The notes beneath the pieces were generated by a model that did not search any database, was not told the origin of the DNA, and worked only from the letters and a program-made list of their open reading frames with translations. From Paenibacillus sp. IHBB 10380 (lineage in GTDB: Bacteria > Bacillota > Bacilli > Paenibacillales > Paenibacillaceae), in NCBI RefSeq assembly GCF_000949425.1, contig NZ_CP010976.1, positions 62,001-126,000 of the forward strand: a stretch of DNA of 64,000 nt, in the 5' to 3' direction. The position numbers were made by a program, and so were the translations under genes. Shown in pieces: positions 27,289-36,451 of the stretch. Positions within the stretch are counted from its first letter, which is position 1. Every line of letters starts with the position of its first letter.

Positions 27289-30200
27289 ATCGATTAACTT
27301 ATTCACAAAAAGGAGTTTATAATGCCGAATGTCTCTATAACAATTCTCCGCTTTTTAATATCGGCGGATATATTCTTTTGTCTGATATGGTTGAATATCG
27401 CATTTTAGAAAAGGCAATCAACTATTTAGTCCAAGGACAGTCAGCTTTCAGGACAATGATAACCAAGACTGACTCTGGACCTTTTCAATATGTTGTCGAT
27501 CCGGGATGCATAAACATTCCACATAAGGAATTTAACCCCAGTGAGTATTTCGATTATGTATCCGAGTTGTTTAAAAAGCCCTTCAACTTATATGAGTCCC
27601 CTCTGTTCTACTTTGAAATATGTGGAATTTCGGATGGAACTTCTATTCTAATTGTTAAATTACATCATATTATTTCTGACGGCTGGTCTATGGCAGTGAT
27701 AGCACGTCAGATAAGTGAATATTATGATAAATGTTCTCAGGAATTACATCCAAGTATTAATGTTTTTGATTTCCAAAATGTTCTTAAACGGGAACAAGCA
27801 TATATTGAATCAAGTCATTCTCTAAAAAGCTACGAATATTTACTTCAAAAGAGGGAGGAAATATCATCAATAGAAAAAGTATGCAAATCGTCAGTAAATA
27901 CGAGAGGAGAACGGAAAACATTCATTCTCTCTAAGGAATTAATTGAATCCATGCATAAGTTCGCAAATGAAAATGGATACAGTATTAATCATTTATTTAC
28001 AGCTGCCTTTTCCTTACTAATTCGATATTTTGACCAGAATGACAACGTGAATATTGGAGTACCGATTTACAATCGGCAAAATGCTAACGAGAAAAATACT
28101 GTGGGTATGTTTACCAACATGCTACTTCTCATTTTAAATATCTGTGACGAGATGACCATATCCGAATATCTGAAATTGGTAAAAAGCCAATTGAGGGCCG
28201 AAAGTAAACACGTTAAGTATCCTTACGAAAAATTCCAAGAGGATATAGGAAATGATTCCGGATACACATACGAATATTCGATAAACTTTTATAATATGGA
28301 GTTTGCCGAAATGTTTTGTGGAATTAAATCAACATATCACAACGTCTACTCCGGATGCCAGCAGTATAAGCTTCAGATGATCGTATACGGGTGGGAATCA
28401 GATAGCCGAATTAATGTTGCGTTTGATTATAGGCTGGATAGTTATGATGAGGCGATGATTAATGAAGTATTTTCAGTTTTAGAAAAAATATGTTTGTGCA
28501 TTACAAGAAATGATGGGGAAATTGGAGATATAAACTATATCTCAGAAAAAGAAAAACACAAATTGATAAAGGTTTATGATCATACAGAGAAAATTCATAA
28601 AAATGGGATATTTTCCATGTTTATGAACAATGTAACTTCTAATCCTTCCACTATTGCGATTATAGATCAAGAAACCACATATACTTATCAGCAGCTTTAT
28701 GAACTAATTATGAAATATGCCGCCGGTTTAAACGAGTTACAGGTCCGGCAGGGTGATATAGTCGTGCTAAATGCGTCGCACTCTGTTGAACTAGTAGCTA
28801 CAATCTATGCAATAACGTATATAGGCGCGGTATTTGTACCACTTGACAAAGAATGGCCTGATGAACGAAAAAGTTACATCATTAATGAAGTGACTCCTAA
28901 ATTAATTCTTACCGATGTGGAATTGAAAATATCAAATTACACAGTTGTGGATCTTTATGGAGAATTTAGTTGCGGAAATTGTACCAGCCTACCGAAGTTC
29001 TCTGATAAACAACGGAAAACTTTGTATATGATTTACACTTCGGGAACTACAGGGTCACCAAAGGGTGTAGTCGTCTCAAACACAGCAGTACTTAATTATC
29101 TCTTGTGGGCCGGACATGCATATTCTGTATCAAACATGGATACTTTTCCTTTGTATTCTACTTTGGCTTTTGACTTTACACTGACCTCACTATTTCTACC
29201 ACTTTGTTTCGGGGCTGCTATAAAAATATATCAGGAAAGTAAACTATTATCGCACCCTATCTTTAGTATTGTTCAAGATAATATTGCCACTATCGTTAAA
29301 GTGACACCATCACATCTTAATTTGTTGAATAGCAGATCCTATTCAAACAGCAGTATTAGGGCGTTTATTGTAGGAGGCGAGAAACTTCTAGGAGAAACGG
29401 TGGAAAAATCTATTGGCTGCTTTAATCATCAAATACAATATTTTAACGAATATGGTCCTACAGAAGCTACAATCGGTTGTATGTACTATTCATATGATGG
29501 TATTACAGCGGATGGGGCAGTCCCGATAGGTAAACCAATTGATAATGTAAGTATTTATATCCTGGATAGGAAATGTAGAGCAGTCGGGAAGTATGTTACA
29601 GGAGAAATATATATATCAGGCAGATGTCTAGCCGAGGGTTACTATAACAATTTTACACAAACAGAAGAAAAATTTTTACCTGATCCTTTTTCTCCGGGTC
29701 AAATGATGTATAAAACAGGTGATATTGCAAAATATATGTCTGATAATACGATGGTATATCTTGGACGCATGGATAGTCAGGTGAAAATAAGAGGATACAG
29801 GGTCGAACTTGCTGAAATTTCCACAATTACTATGAGAAATGAAGCGATAATTGATTGTGTTGTCGATGTTGAAGAAGAGAATGGATCTATTATTCTAGTT
29901 TTATATACGGTTTGGAAAAATGGATATACTTACTCGGAATATAGTCTACGGGACTATCTCTCAAAATATCTTGCGAGTTATCTGACTCCAAGTGAAATTT
30001 ATCAAGTAGATGAGTTACCTTTGACGACGAATGGTAAATTAGACTATCGGCGGTTGTGGGAAATACGGATAGAAAGGAATTACCAGAGCAAGCTAAATAA
30101 AGATTATTTTGAAGATTTATCACCAGACGAAGCAGTTCTACTAAAAGTAGTTTCTCAAGTGCTTAACACTACAGATTTATCTGTTTACGACAATTTTACC

Positions 30201-31541
30201 AGGCTTGGGGGAGACTCGATTAAAGCAATTATTACTGTTCAAAATCTGCAGAACTACCACTACACTGTCCAAGTGAATGACATACTTACTAGTACAGATT
30301 TGCGCGAATTGGCTGGAAAAATGCAGAAAGAGCAGTCCAAAATAAGGGGGAAGGATGCTTATTATGGACAGGTTCGACTATCTTCTGTTATTCGTAGATT
30401 TGTTGAGACGCAGAGTCTTATGAATAATACCAGCAGTCATTCGATAGTGATCGAACTAAACAACCAAATAAGTGTGGAGAAACTTCAAGATGTTTTTAAT
30501 CGGATGCTAGCTATGCACCCAACCTTGACTATGAATCTCAGTGAGGACAAACAACATTTATACTACAACCCAAAACATCGTATGAATGAAATCTCCATTC
30601 TTAACCATGGCGGTTTATGCAACGAGGATAGGGAGTTTAACTTATACAATGATCTTCTGATACGTGTAGACAGGTTGAGTTTACAAACCTTCAGAATAAT
30701 TATTCATCACCTTGTCATTGATTACGTTTCATGGAATATCCTTTTGCAAGATTTGCAGTACTTACTGAACTATGTAGATAAACTTGATCAAGCGATAGTT
30801 CTACCAGAAGCTGCAAGTTATGCAGATTACATTCTTCAGGAAAATGAGGAGTGTCAAGGGAAATTGTTCTCTAAATTATGTAATCAGAGTAGTAAAGAAA
30901 AATATATGTATTCCATTGAACAAAAAGGTTTGCGTGATAAATTGACACATTCCAGTGAAAACCATCATATATCGGTTGAGTCTCTCCTATACACTTTGTT
31001 TGCTAAACAATGTATGGAATCTTATGGGCTCGAGCGTATTTCGATTGAATTGGAAGGGCATGGTAGAGAACATGTTGGGGAAGGCTTGGAGCATGTTGTT
31101 GGATGGATGACACATTTTAACTATGTAAGCTTTACAAATAATATTGCCATTAACTTTCACGAGTCTTTACCTCCAGCTTTGGAATATTATGAGGATCTAA
31201 ATCAAGTAGTTCGATTCAATTATCTCGGACAAATGAGGTCTCAGTACGATGCTTTTAAAATAAAGCAGCTTAAAGAGGAACTGCAAAGCTTTAAATATGA
31301 TGATTTACTTGATTATTTTATGGAAGTGGACATGTTCTTCGAAAGTGATGACCAACTGTCAATTTGGATCACGACCAACACAGCAAAGTATAAAGAACCC
31401 TTGAACTTTATAAACGAGTATATGGAGGGCCTGAAATACTTACTTGACAACTCCTCCCAGGATATTAAAACAAATATTACGTATATTGATGAAGATATTG
31501 AGTTAGAGGATTTGGAGACCCTACTAGGGAAAAACATATGA
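27285..31541 (+). CDS. NRPS module C-A-T-E
   Basis: 1418 residues. The condensation domain has HHIISDGW (His127 onward). The adenylation domain (about 450-945) has YTSGTTGSPKG, FNEYGPTEAT, YKTGDIAK, IRGYRVELAE and the Lys motif TTNGKLD. The carrier has Ser978 in LGGDSIKA, the GGDS form typical before epimerases. The epimerization domain (about 1020-1410) has HHLVIDYVSW (His1141-1142) and FNYLGQ. A D-configured residue is expected. No thioesterase follows, so release must be by another protein. It overlaps the PKS gene by four bases, consistent with assembly order PKS then this module. Amino-acid specificity is not predicted here. Confidence 0.92.
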   Translation: MNRLTYSQKGVYNAECLYNNSPLFNIGGYILLSDMVEYRILEKAINYLVQGQSAFRTMITKTDSGPFQYVVDPGCINIPHKEFNPSEYFDYVSELFKKPFNLYESPLFYFEICGISDGTSILIVKLHHIISDGWSMAVIARQISEYYDKCSQELHPSINVFDFQNVLKREQAYIESSHSLKSYEYLLQKREEISSIEKVCKSSVNTRGERKTFILSKELIESMHKFANENGYSINHLFTAAFSLLIRYFDQNDNVNIGVPIYNRQNANEKNTVGMFTNMLLLILNICDEMTISEYLKLVKSQLRAESKHVKYPYEKFQEDIGNDSGYTYEYSINFYNMEFAEMFCGIKSTYHNVYSGCQQYKLQMIVYGWESDSRINVAFDYRLDSYDEAMINEVFSVLEKICLCITRNDGEIGDINYISEKEKHKLIKVYDHTEKIHKNGIFSMFMNNVTSNPSTIAIIDQETTYTYQQLYELIMKYAAGLNELQVRQGDIVVLNASHSVELVATIYAITYIGAVFVPLDKEWPDERKSYIINEVTPKLILTDVELKISNYTVVDLYGEFSCGNCTSLPKFSDKQRKTLYMIYTSGTTGSPKGVVVSNTAVLNYLLWAGHAYSVSNMDTFPLYSTLAFDFTLTSLFLPLCFGAAIKIYQESKLLSHPIFSIVQDNIATIVKVTPSHLNLLNSRSYSNSSIRAFIVGGEKLLGETVEKSIGCFNHQIQYFNEYGPTEATIGCMYYSYDGITADGAVPIGKPIDNVSIYILDRKCRAVGKYVTGEIYISGRCLAEGYYNNFTQTEEKFLPDPFSPGQMMYKTGDIAKYMSDNTMVYLGRMDSQVKIRGYRVELAEISTITMRNEAIIDCVVDVEEENGSIILVLYTVWKNGYTYSEYSLRDYLSKYLASYLTPSEIYQVDELPLTTNGKLDYRRLWEIRIERNYQSKLNKDYFEDLSPDEAVLLKVVSQVLNTTDLSVYDNFTRLGGDSIKAIITVQNLQNYHYTVQVNDILTSTDLRELAGKMQKEQSKIRGKDAYYGQVRLSSVIRRFVETQSLMNNTSSHSIVIELNNQISVEKLQDVFNRMLAMHPTLTMNLSEDKQHLYYNPKHRMNEISILNHGGLCNEDREFNLYNDLLIRVDRLSLQTFRIIIHHLVIDYVSWNILLQDLQYLLNYVDKLDQAIVLPEAASYADYILQENEECQGKLFSKLCNQSSKEKYMYSIEQKGLRDKLTHSSENHHISVESLLYTLFAKQCMESYGLERISIELEGHGREHVGEGLEHVVGWMTHFNYVSFTNNIAINFHESLPPALEYYEDLNQVVRFNYLGQMRSQYDAFKIKQLKEELQSFKYDDLLDYFMEVDMFFESDDQLSIWITTNTAKYKEPLNFINEYMEGLKYLLDNSSQDIKTNITYIDEDIELEDLETLLGKNI

Positions 31542-31598
31542 TGCATCAGCGAGAAAGGAAATTGTGAAAAGAATGTGTGTAATACAAGGTGAATTAGA

Positions 31599-32828
31599 AT
31601 GTTCAATATTATGATTTTTTCATTTCCGTATTATGGACACACGAAGTGTTTGCTACATATTGCGGAATATCTTGTAAAACAGAGCCACAACGTTTTCTTT
31701 GACATCAGTGATGAATATAAAGTACAGGATTTTGTTGGTCTCCAATTTCTTGACTGCAGATTTACCTCTTTTAAACAAGCAAGTAAGAAAGTGGAATTAG
31801 AGGATTTGTACGCAATTTATTATTTTGCTGATGGAATTTTGACCTGTAACAATGAATACCTTGACCACATCGAGGATTATCGAAAATTGCAATTGGATCT
31901 AATTATATATGATTCTTTTGCTTTTTGGGGAAAACAAATAGCTCTTCAACTTGATATTCCTTATATATCCTCAGTCACTACACAGCCATTGCTGAAAGAA
32001 TCTTTCCTTAAAGACAGTAACACTATTTTTGAAGGATATACTTCTGATAAGAGTGAGATTCAACAGTTAAACTTAAACACACTTCGCATGTGTGAAAAGG
32101 CAATACGGAAAAAATACAGTTTGGATTCCAGTTTTACACTTGTAGATCTACTCTGTTCTAAAGGAATGCGCAATATCGTTTATATTAATAGGGAATTCTG
32201 TAGCTATGAAGAAAATTTAGATGAATCCTACCATTTTATAGGCCCATTAATTAAGAAGGTAGGTGGAGCCTTGGAGAAGAAACAAGTGAATCAGAAAATA
32301 ATTTACATCTCGTTTGGCACCATTATGGTTAAAAAGGAATTATTGTCTATATGTATAGATGCTTTAAAAGATAGGGATTTTCAAATTTATGTAAGCGCAG
32401 GGTCTGCCGCCGAATTATTAAGTGAAAAATATAAACAATTTGGGCATATACATGTTGCCGAAACTGTATGTCAGTTGGATATTTTAGAAAAAGCCGACCT
32501 CTTTATTACTCATGCTGGTCAAAACAGTATTATGGAATCTCTTTACTTTTCTGTGCCAATGCTGATGATCCCTCTTGCAAATGACGCATTTATTAATGCT
32601 CGGTGGGTTGAAAAAGAAAAATTGGGTTTTTTCTTAAAAGAGCGGGAGGCAAGCATAAAAACCGTTGGAGAAGCTGTGACTTCCCTTTACAGCAATGAAG
32701 TGATATTGAATCGAGTGCAAGCTGTCTCAATGAAAATGAAGGCAGCAATGCCGTACAATACTATCCATAAGTTGGTAGAAGAACTGTTGCATAAAAAAAA
32801 GTCTGAAAGTACTAAGGAGAGTGTATGA
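31599..32828 (+). CDS. MGT/UGT-family glycosyltransferase 2
   Basis: A 409-residue GT1-type glycosyltransferase similar in style to the one at 8007. The N-terminus is IMIFSFPYYGHTKCLL, and the donor site is LFITHAGQNSIMESLYFSVP followed by PLANDAF. The Gly-Gly pair of the usual HGG is HAG here. RBS AAGGTGA lies upstream of the ATG, and the stop overlaps the start of the next gene. Two glycosyltransferases imply two sugars, or one for scaffold decoration and one for protective inactivation. The sugar is not predictable from the window. Confidence 0.85.
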   Translation: MFNIMIFSFPYYGHTKCLLHIAEYLVKQSHNVFFDISDEYKVQDFVGLQFLDCRFTSFKQASKKVELEDLYAIYYFADGILTCNNEYLDHIEDYRKLQLDLIIYDSFAFWGKQIALQLDIPYISSVTTQPLLKESFLKDSNTIFEGYTSDKSEIQQLNLNTLRMCEKAIRKKYSLDSSFTLVDLLCSKGMRNIVYINREFCSYEENLDESYHFIGPLIKKVGGALEKKQVNQKIIYISFGTIMVKKELLSICIDALKDRDFQIYVSAGSAAELLSEKYKQFGHIHVAETVCQLDILEKADLFITHAGQNSIMESLYFSVPMLMIPLANDAFINARWVEKEKLGFFLKEREASIKTVGEAVTSLYSNEVILNRVQAVSMKMKAAMPYNTIHKLVEELLHKKKSESTKESV

Positions 32829-33562
32829 GTATGGTGTTTGATTTGTCTTTACTTCAATTATTATCGTTTGAAATTGGTACGGATTGCAACTTGAAATCGG
32901 CACATGATAACTGCCCTATTAACTATATCAAACGTCCAAAGAATAAACCGACGCTTACCGTTGAAAAAATATGTGAGGCGGTACATCATGCCAACGATTT
33001 AAAATTTGATGGATATGTAGCGTTTCACCATTATAATGAGCCGTTAATGTACATCAAACAAATCTCGCAAGTAATACAAAAATTGCCAAACAATCGTTTT
33101 CTGCTTTGGAGTAATGGACTTTTGATACCTCATATTGAAAGATTGGGGTATTCACTTGATATGTTCGATAAGATCATTTTGACATGCTATGACGAAAAGA
33201 ATCGCGACCTTCTGAATAGAGTGAAAGACAGGCACCGAGATGTTGTAATCAATTCAGCCAAAATGGATGAACGTGTTGAGATATACGAAAGTAAATATGA
33301 GAATTTAGTTGCATGTAAAAAAGTTTTTTTAGAAATACCAATTGACCATTATGGAGAAGTGGCGTTGTGTACCCATGATTGGAAAAATACATACCGCTTA
33401 GGTAATATCATCGAGACATCACTATATGATGTAATAAGTAGCGAAAGATATCAAAATATGTTGGCTATGGCTAAAAAAATCAAATTGCAACCTGGAGCAC
33501 CAGATATTTGCAGAAATTGCCAATTCTCTTATTTGACTTATAATCCTAAAGCAGAAGAGTAG
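32825..33562 (+). CDS. Radical-SAM/SPASM-like protein 2 (incomplete Cys motif)
   Basis: A 245-residue paralogue of the protein at 13695. The two share the FEIG start, EKI at a similar position, GYVAFHHYNEP, LLWSNGLL, and the C-terminal LCTHDWKNTYRLGN and ICRNCQ. The N-terminal motif is DCNLKSAHDNCP: Cys21, Ala26 where the paralogue has Cys23, then His27 and Cys30. The conserved pattern in the pair is therefore C-X5-H-X2-C, with His at the place of the second cluster cysteine. Either the cluster is ligated in an unusual way or the protein is a non-catalytic partner. ATG 32825 overlaps the previous stop; ATG 32831 is an alternative start. Confidence 0.7.
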   Translation: MSMVFDLSLLQLLSFEIGTDCNLKSAHDNCPINYIKRPKNKPTLTVEKICEAVHHANDLKFDGYVAFHHYNEPLMYIKQISQVIQKLPNNRFLLWSNGLLIPHIERLGYSLDMFDKIILTCYDEKNRDLLNRVKDRHRDVVINSAKMDERVEIYESKYENLVACKKVFLEIPIDHYGEVALCTHDWKNTYRLGNIIETSLYDVISSERYQNMLAMAKKIKLQPGAPDICRNCQFSYLTYNPKAEE

Positions 33563-33581
33563 AAGAAACAGAGGTGAAGAT

Positions 33582-34778
33582 ATGAATGTAGCGTATTGTT
33601 TTGATGGACAGGGAAAACAAAGTGAAAATATGTTTAAGGAACTAGTCAATTTATACCCTAGAGCGAATAAATGGTTAGCACGTGCAAATGAGGTTGTCGG
33701 TTACGATTTGAAAAACATACTTAGCAGTAAGGAGCATATAAATAGTTTTCGATATATGCCAATTGTTGTGTTTGTACTTAATCATCTCATCTATCAATAT
33801 TATCAGGAATATTTAGAGTTTAAACCTTCTTATTTATTCGGTCATAGTTTAGGACATTATAATGCGTTAGTAAGTGCTGAAATTCTTTCTTTTGAGCAGG
33901 CTCTTTCATTGGTGGCGTTTCGTACTCAATTAGTTCAAAAAGCTGTTGAAGGTCATTCCTGTGGTATGTTACATGTGAAGTGTCCTTATTCCAACCTCAG
34001 CAGCCTTGAGGCACTATGTGAGACTTTAAGCGGTAGCAATCGGTATGTGGGAGTTTCCATTATAAACTCCCAAGAGGATATTATCATTTCATATGATAAC
34101 TATACCCGTGAAGAGATATGCTCCTATCTTAAAGATTATAAAGCTGTTCCTATTGCTGTAGCAGCGCCTTATCATTCTCCAGCTTTAAATCCAGTATGTT
34201 CGGAATTCTACAGCTATGTTGATCGAGTTACATTCTTACCATCAAAAGTACCAATTATCTCAAATGTTACCGCACTGCCATTAGGACAGGAGAATATGAA
34301 GTATGATCTAGTTAGGCATTTGACAGAAAAGATTGATATGCGTAGATGTATGAATTATCCCTATAGTCAAGGTGTTAGGATGTATTTTCAGTTCAGCTCT
34401 ACAAGGGTGCTTCCAGAACAGCTAAGCAAAAACTGTCCTAATTCAAGGTGTTACCAGATAATTAACTCTGATGACTTCGAAAAGTTTCGCAGTTACAATA
34501 TAGAGTCATTGCAGCACAGAAGGCTGCTTCTATGTAAAGAAATGCTAGGCAGAACGGTGACGATGGCTGAAATCCCCACATTCGGAACTGAATTAAGCAA
34601 TGAATTGCAGTTTTATATAAAGGAATTTCAGAACCTCCATGATGACAGTTTGATAGATATGCAAAAACTAAAACAAGTCACGTCCCTTTTCCAAATGGCG
34701 TTGTCCCATTTGAAAGGGAACACAGATAGTGTTATTAAAGAAATTTATCATAAATTTGGAATTCCTTTCCATAATTAG
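33582..34778 (+). CDS. Discrete acyltransferase (trans-acting AT) with C-terminal extension
   Basis: A 398-residue FabD-like acyltransferase. The N-terminal motif is FDGQGKQ (usually FPGQGSQ), the nucleophile elbow is FGHSLGHYNAL with Ser89, and the active-site His lies in APYHSPAL. The catalytic domain ends near residue 290. The remaining hundred residues are helical in appearance and unassigned. As the only acyltransferase in the cluster it should load the AT-less PKS module. The residues before the active-site His do not match the common malonyl or methylmalonyl signatures, so the extender unit is open. RBS GAGGTGA precedes the ATG. Confidence 0.85.
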   Translation: MNVAYCFDGQGKQSENMFKELVNLYPRANKWLARANEVVGYDLKNILSSKEHINSFRYMPIVVFVLNHLIYQYYQEYLEFKPSYLFGHSLGHYNALVSAEILSFEQALSLVAFRTQLVQKAVEGHSCGMLHVKCPYSNLSSLEALCETLSGSNRYVGVSIINSQEDIIISYDNYTREEICSYLKDYKAVPIAVAAPYHSPALNPVCSEFYSYVDRVTFLPSKVPIISNVTALPLGQENMKYDLVRHLTEKIDMRRCMNYPYSQGVRMYFQFSSTRVLPEQLSKNCPNSRCYQIINSDDFEKFRSYNIESLQHRRLLLCKEMLGRTVTMAEIPTFGTELSNELQFYIKEFQNLHDDSLIDMQKLKQVTSLFQMALSHLKGNTDSVIKEIYHKFGIPFHN

Positions 34779-34819
34779 ATGTAAGACATGCGAAAATCAT
34801 TCAATCAAATCGTTAATAT

Positions 34820-36451
34820 ATGTTGGAAAGGTTAGGTGTAAGTGTGAGAAAGAATGAAAATAGATACAAATCAGCCCTACAGTTTTTGTGGAAGGTCATA
34901 AAACCTCATCAAAAATGGTTTATATTAGCGGCAGGTATCACATTGATTACAGTTGGATCAGGTCTTATGCTAGCAAAAACAACTCAGCTGTTAATAGATT
35001 ATACAAGCTCAGGAAATAAGTGGATGATCCTGATTTCACTTCTAAAGTTTATTCTATTAATTATCGCCAATCTTGTGCTCTCATATATAAGCGGAATATG
35101 TGTATCAAGACTTGCGGCATTCGCTGGGAAAGATTTAAAGCAACACGCTTCTCATTTGTTACTTAACGCTGAGTATGGCGAGATGATCCAGTTAGAAACA
35201 GGTGATACGTTAAAAACTGTAAATTCAGACATTGGAACGGTTTGTTCCTTTATAGGTGGAGACCTTATCAGTATATTTTCGCAGTTTTCAATGGCTATAG
35301 GCGCTTTTATATACCTGCTTTTTATTAACCCGATACTGGCTCTGGTCACATTCATATACACGCCTATTGGAATATTCTTTACGCTATCATTAAATAAAAA
35401 AATGAATAAATTGTATCCTATTTGTGCCGATAGCGAAGGTCGAGCTTTATCCGTAGCAGAACAAATATTGTCCTCTATCCCAATAGTCAAGTCATTTTCC
35501 GCAGAAAAACTTATAAAAGAAAAGGTTAGACACGAATATGAAAAAGTCTATCAAGCGGATGTAAAGGTATCCATTTGGAATTCACTTATGCAAACAGCAT
35601 GCTCTTCCACATCAATGATACCTAGGATTACATATTTGTTCTTCGCCGGATATATGGTGGTTGAAGGCAATCTCTCTATTGGTACCTTCATATCTGTTTT
35701 TGATCTATTGACCTTTATCATTGGCCCAACCGTATATTTTCCATTTCTTTTAAATGGATTGAATTACAGTATCGCCTCGATTAATCGAATAGTGAAAATG
35801 GAAAAGTTACACCAACAAAAGCCTGTAAAACAGATTTCGGATTACACTAATACCTTGCCTAGTGTAAGGCTTAATAATGTATCTTTTTCATACATGGACA
35901 ATGCGCCTATCATTTCTAACATATCATTTGAGCATACAGGTCCAGGAATTGTAGCGGTTTGTGGTAAATCAGGAAGTGGTAAAACAACGCTATTGGATCT
36001 GCTTTCAGGATTATATGAGCCACAAACAGGAGAAATAGTTGTCAGTGGTGCAATTTCGGTCGTTTCACAGGATAGCTATTTATTTGCAGATACACTTTTA
36101 AACAATGTACGCCTCTCTAATCCTTTAGCATCGGACAAGGAAGTAGAAAATGCTATGAAGTTAGCAGGAGCAGATGTTTTTGTGTCTGAGCTATCGGCTG
36201 GTTTTGACACACTAGTAGGTGACGGAAATGCAGACTTTTCGGGCGGCCAAAAACAAAGAATTTCACTTGCACGGACAATTTTGTCAGATAGTAAGATCTG
36301 GTTATTGGATGAGCCTACAAGTGCACTTGATATTGAAACCGAATCAGTTATCCTTGAAACGATCAAAAAAGTGTCAAAAGATAAGTTGATTATCATAGCT
36401 GCCCACCGCCAGACGCTGATTGATATTGCTGAAAGGAAGATCGAATTATGA
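34820..36451 (+). CDS. ABC exporter subunit A (TMD-NBD half-transporter)
   Basis: A half-transporter of about 543 residues: six hydrophobic segments in the first 300 residues, then a nucleotide-binding domain with CGKSGSGKTT, the signature FSGGQKQR and Walker B WLLDEPTSALD. The ATG at 34820 has no clear ribosome site; GTG 34844, following GGAAAGG, would shorten the protein by eight residues. Its stop overlaps the start of the second subunit, so the two probably form a heterodimeric exporter. Position at the cluster end suggests product export and self-resistance. Confidence 0.9.
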   Translation: MLERLGVSVRKNENRYKSALQFLWKVIKPHQKWFILAAGITLITVGSGLMLAKTTQLLIDYTSSGNKWMILISLLKFILLIIANLVLSYISGICVSRLAAFAGKDLKQHASHLLLNAEYGEMIQLETGDTLKTVNSDIGTVCSFIGGDLISIFSQFSMAIGAFIYLLFINPILALVTFIYTPIGIFFTLSLNKKMNKLYPICADSEGRALSVAEQILSSIPIVKSFSAEKLIKEKVRHEYEKVYQADVKVSIWNSLMQTACSSTSMIPRITYLFFAGYMVVEGNLSIGTFISVFDLLTFIIGPTVYFPFLLNGLNYSIASINRIVKMEKLHQQKPVKQISDYTNTLPSVRLNNVSFSYMDNAPIISNISFEHTGPGIVAVCGKSGSGKTTLLDLLSGLYEPQTGEIVVSGAISVVSQDSYLFADTLLNNVRLSNPLASDKEVENAMKLAGADVFVSELSAGFDTLVGDGNADFSGGQKQRISLARTILSDSKIWLLDEPTSALDIETESVILETIKKVSKDKLIIIAAHRQTLIDIAERKIEL

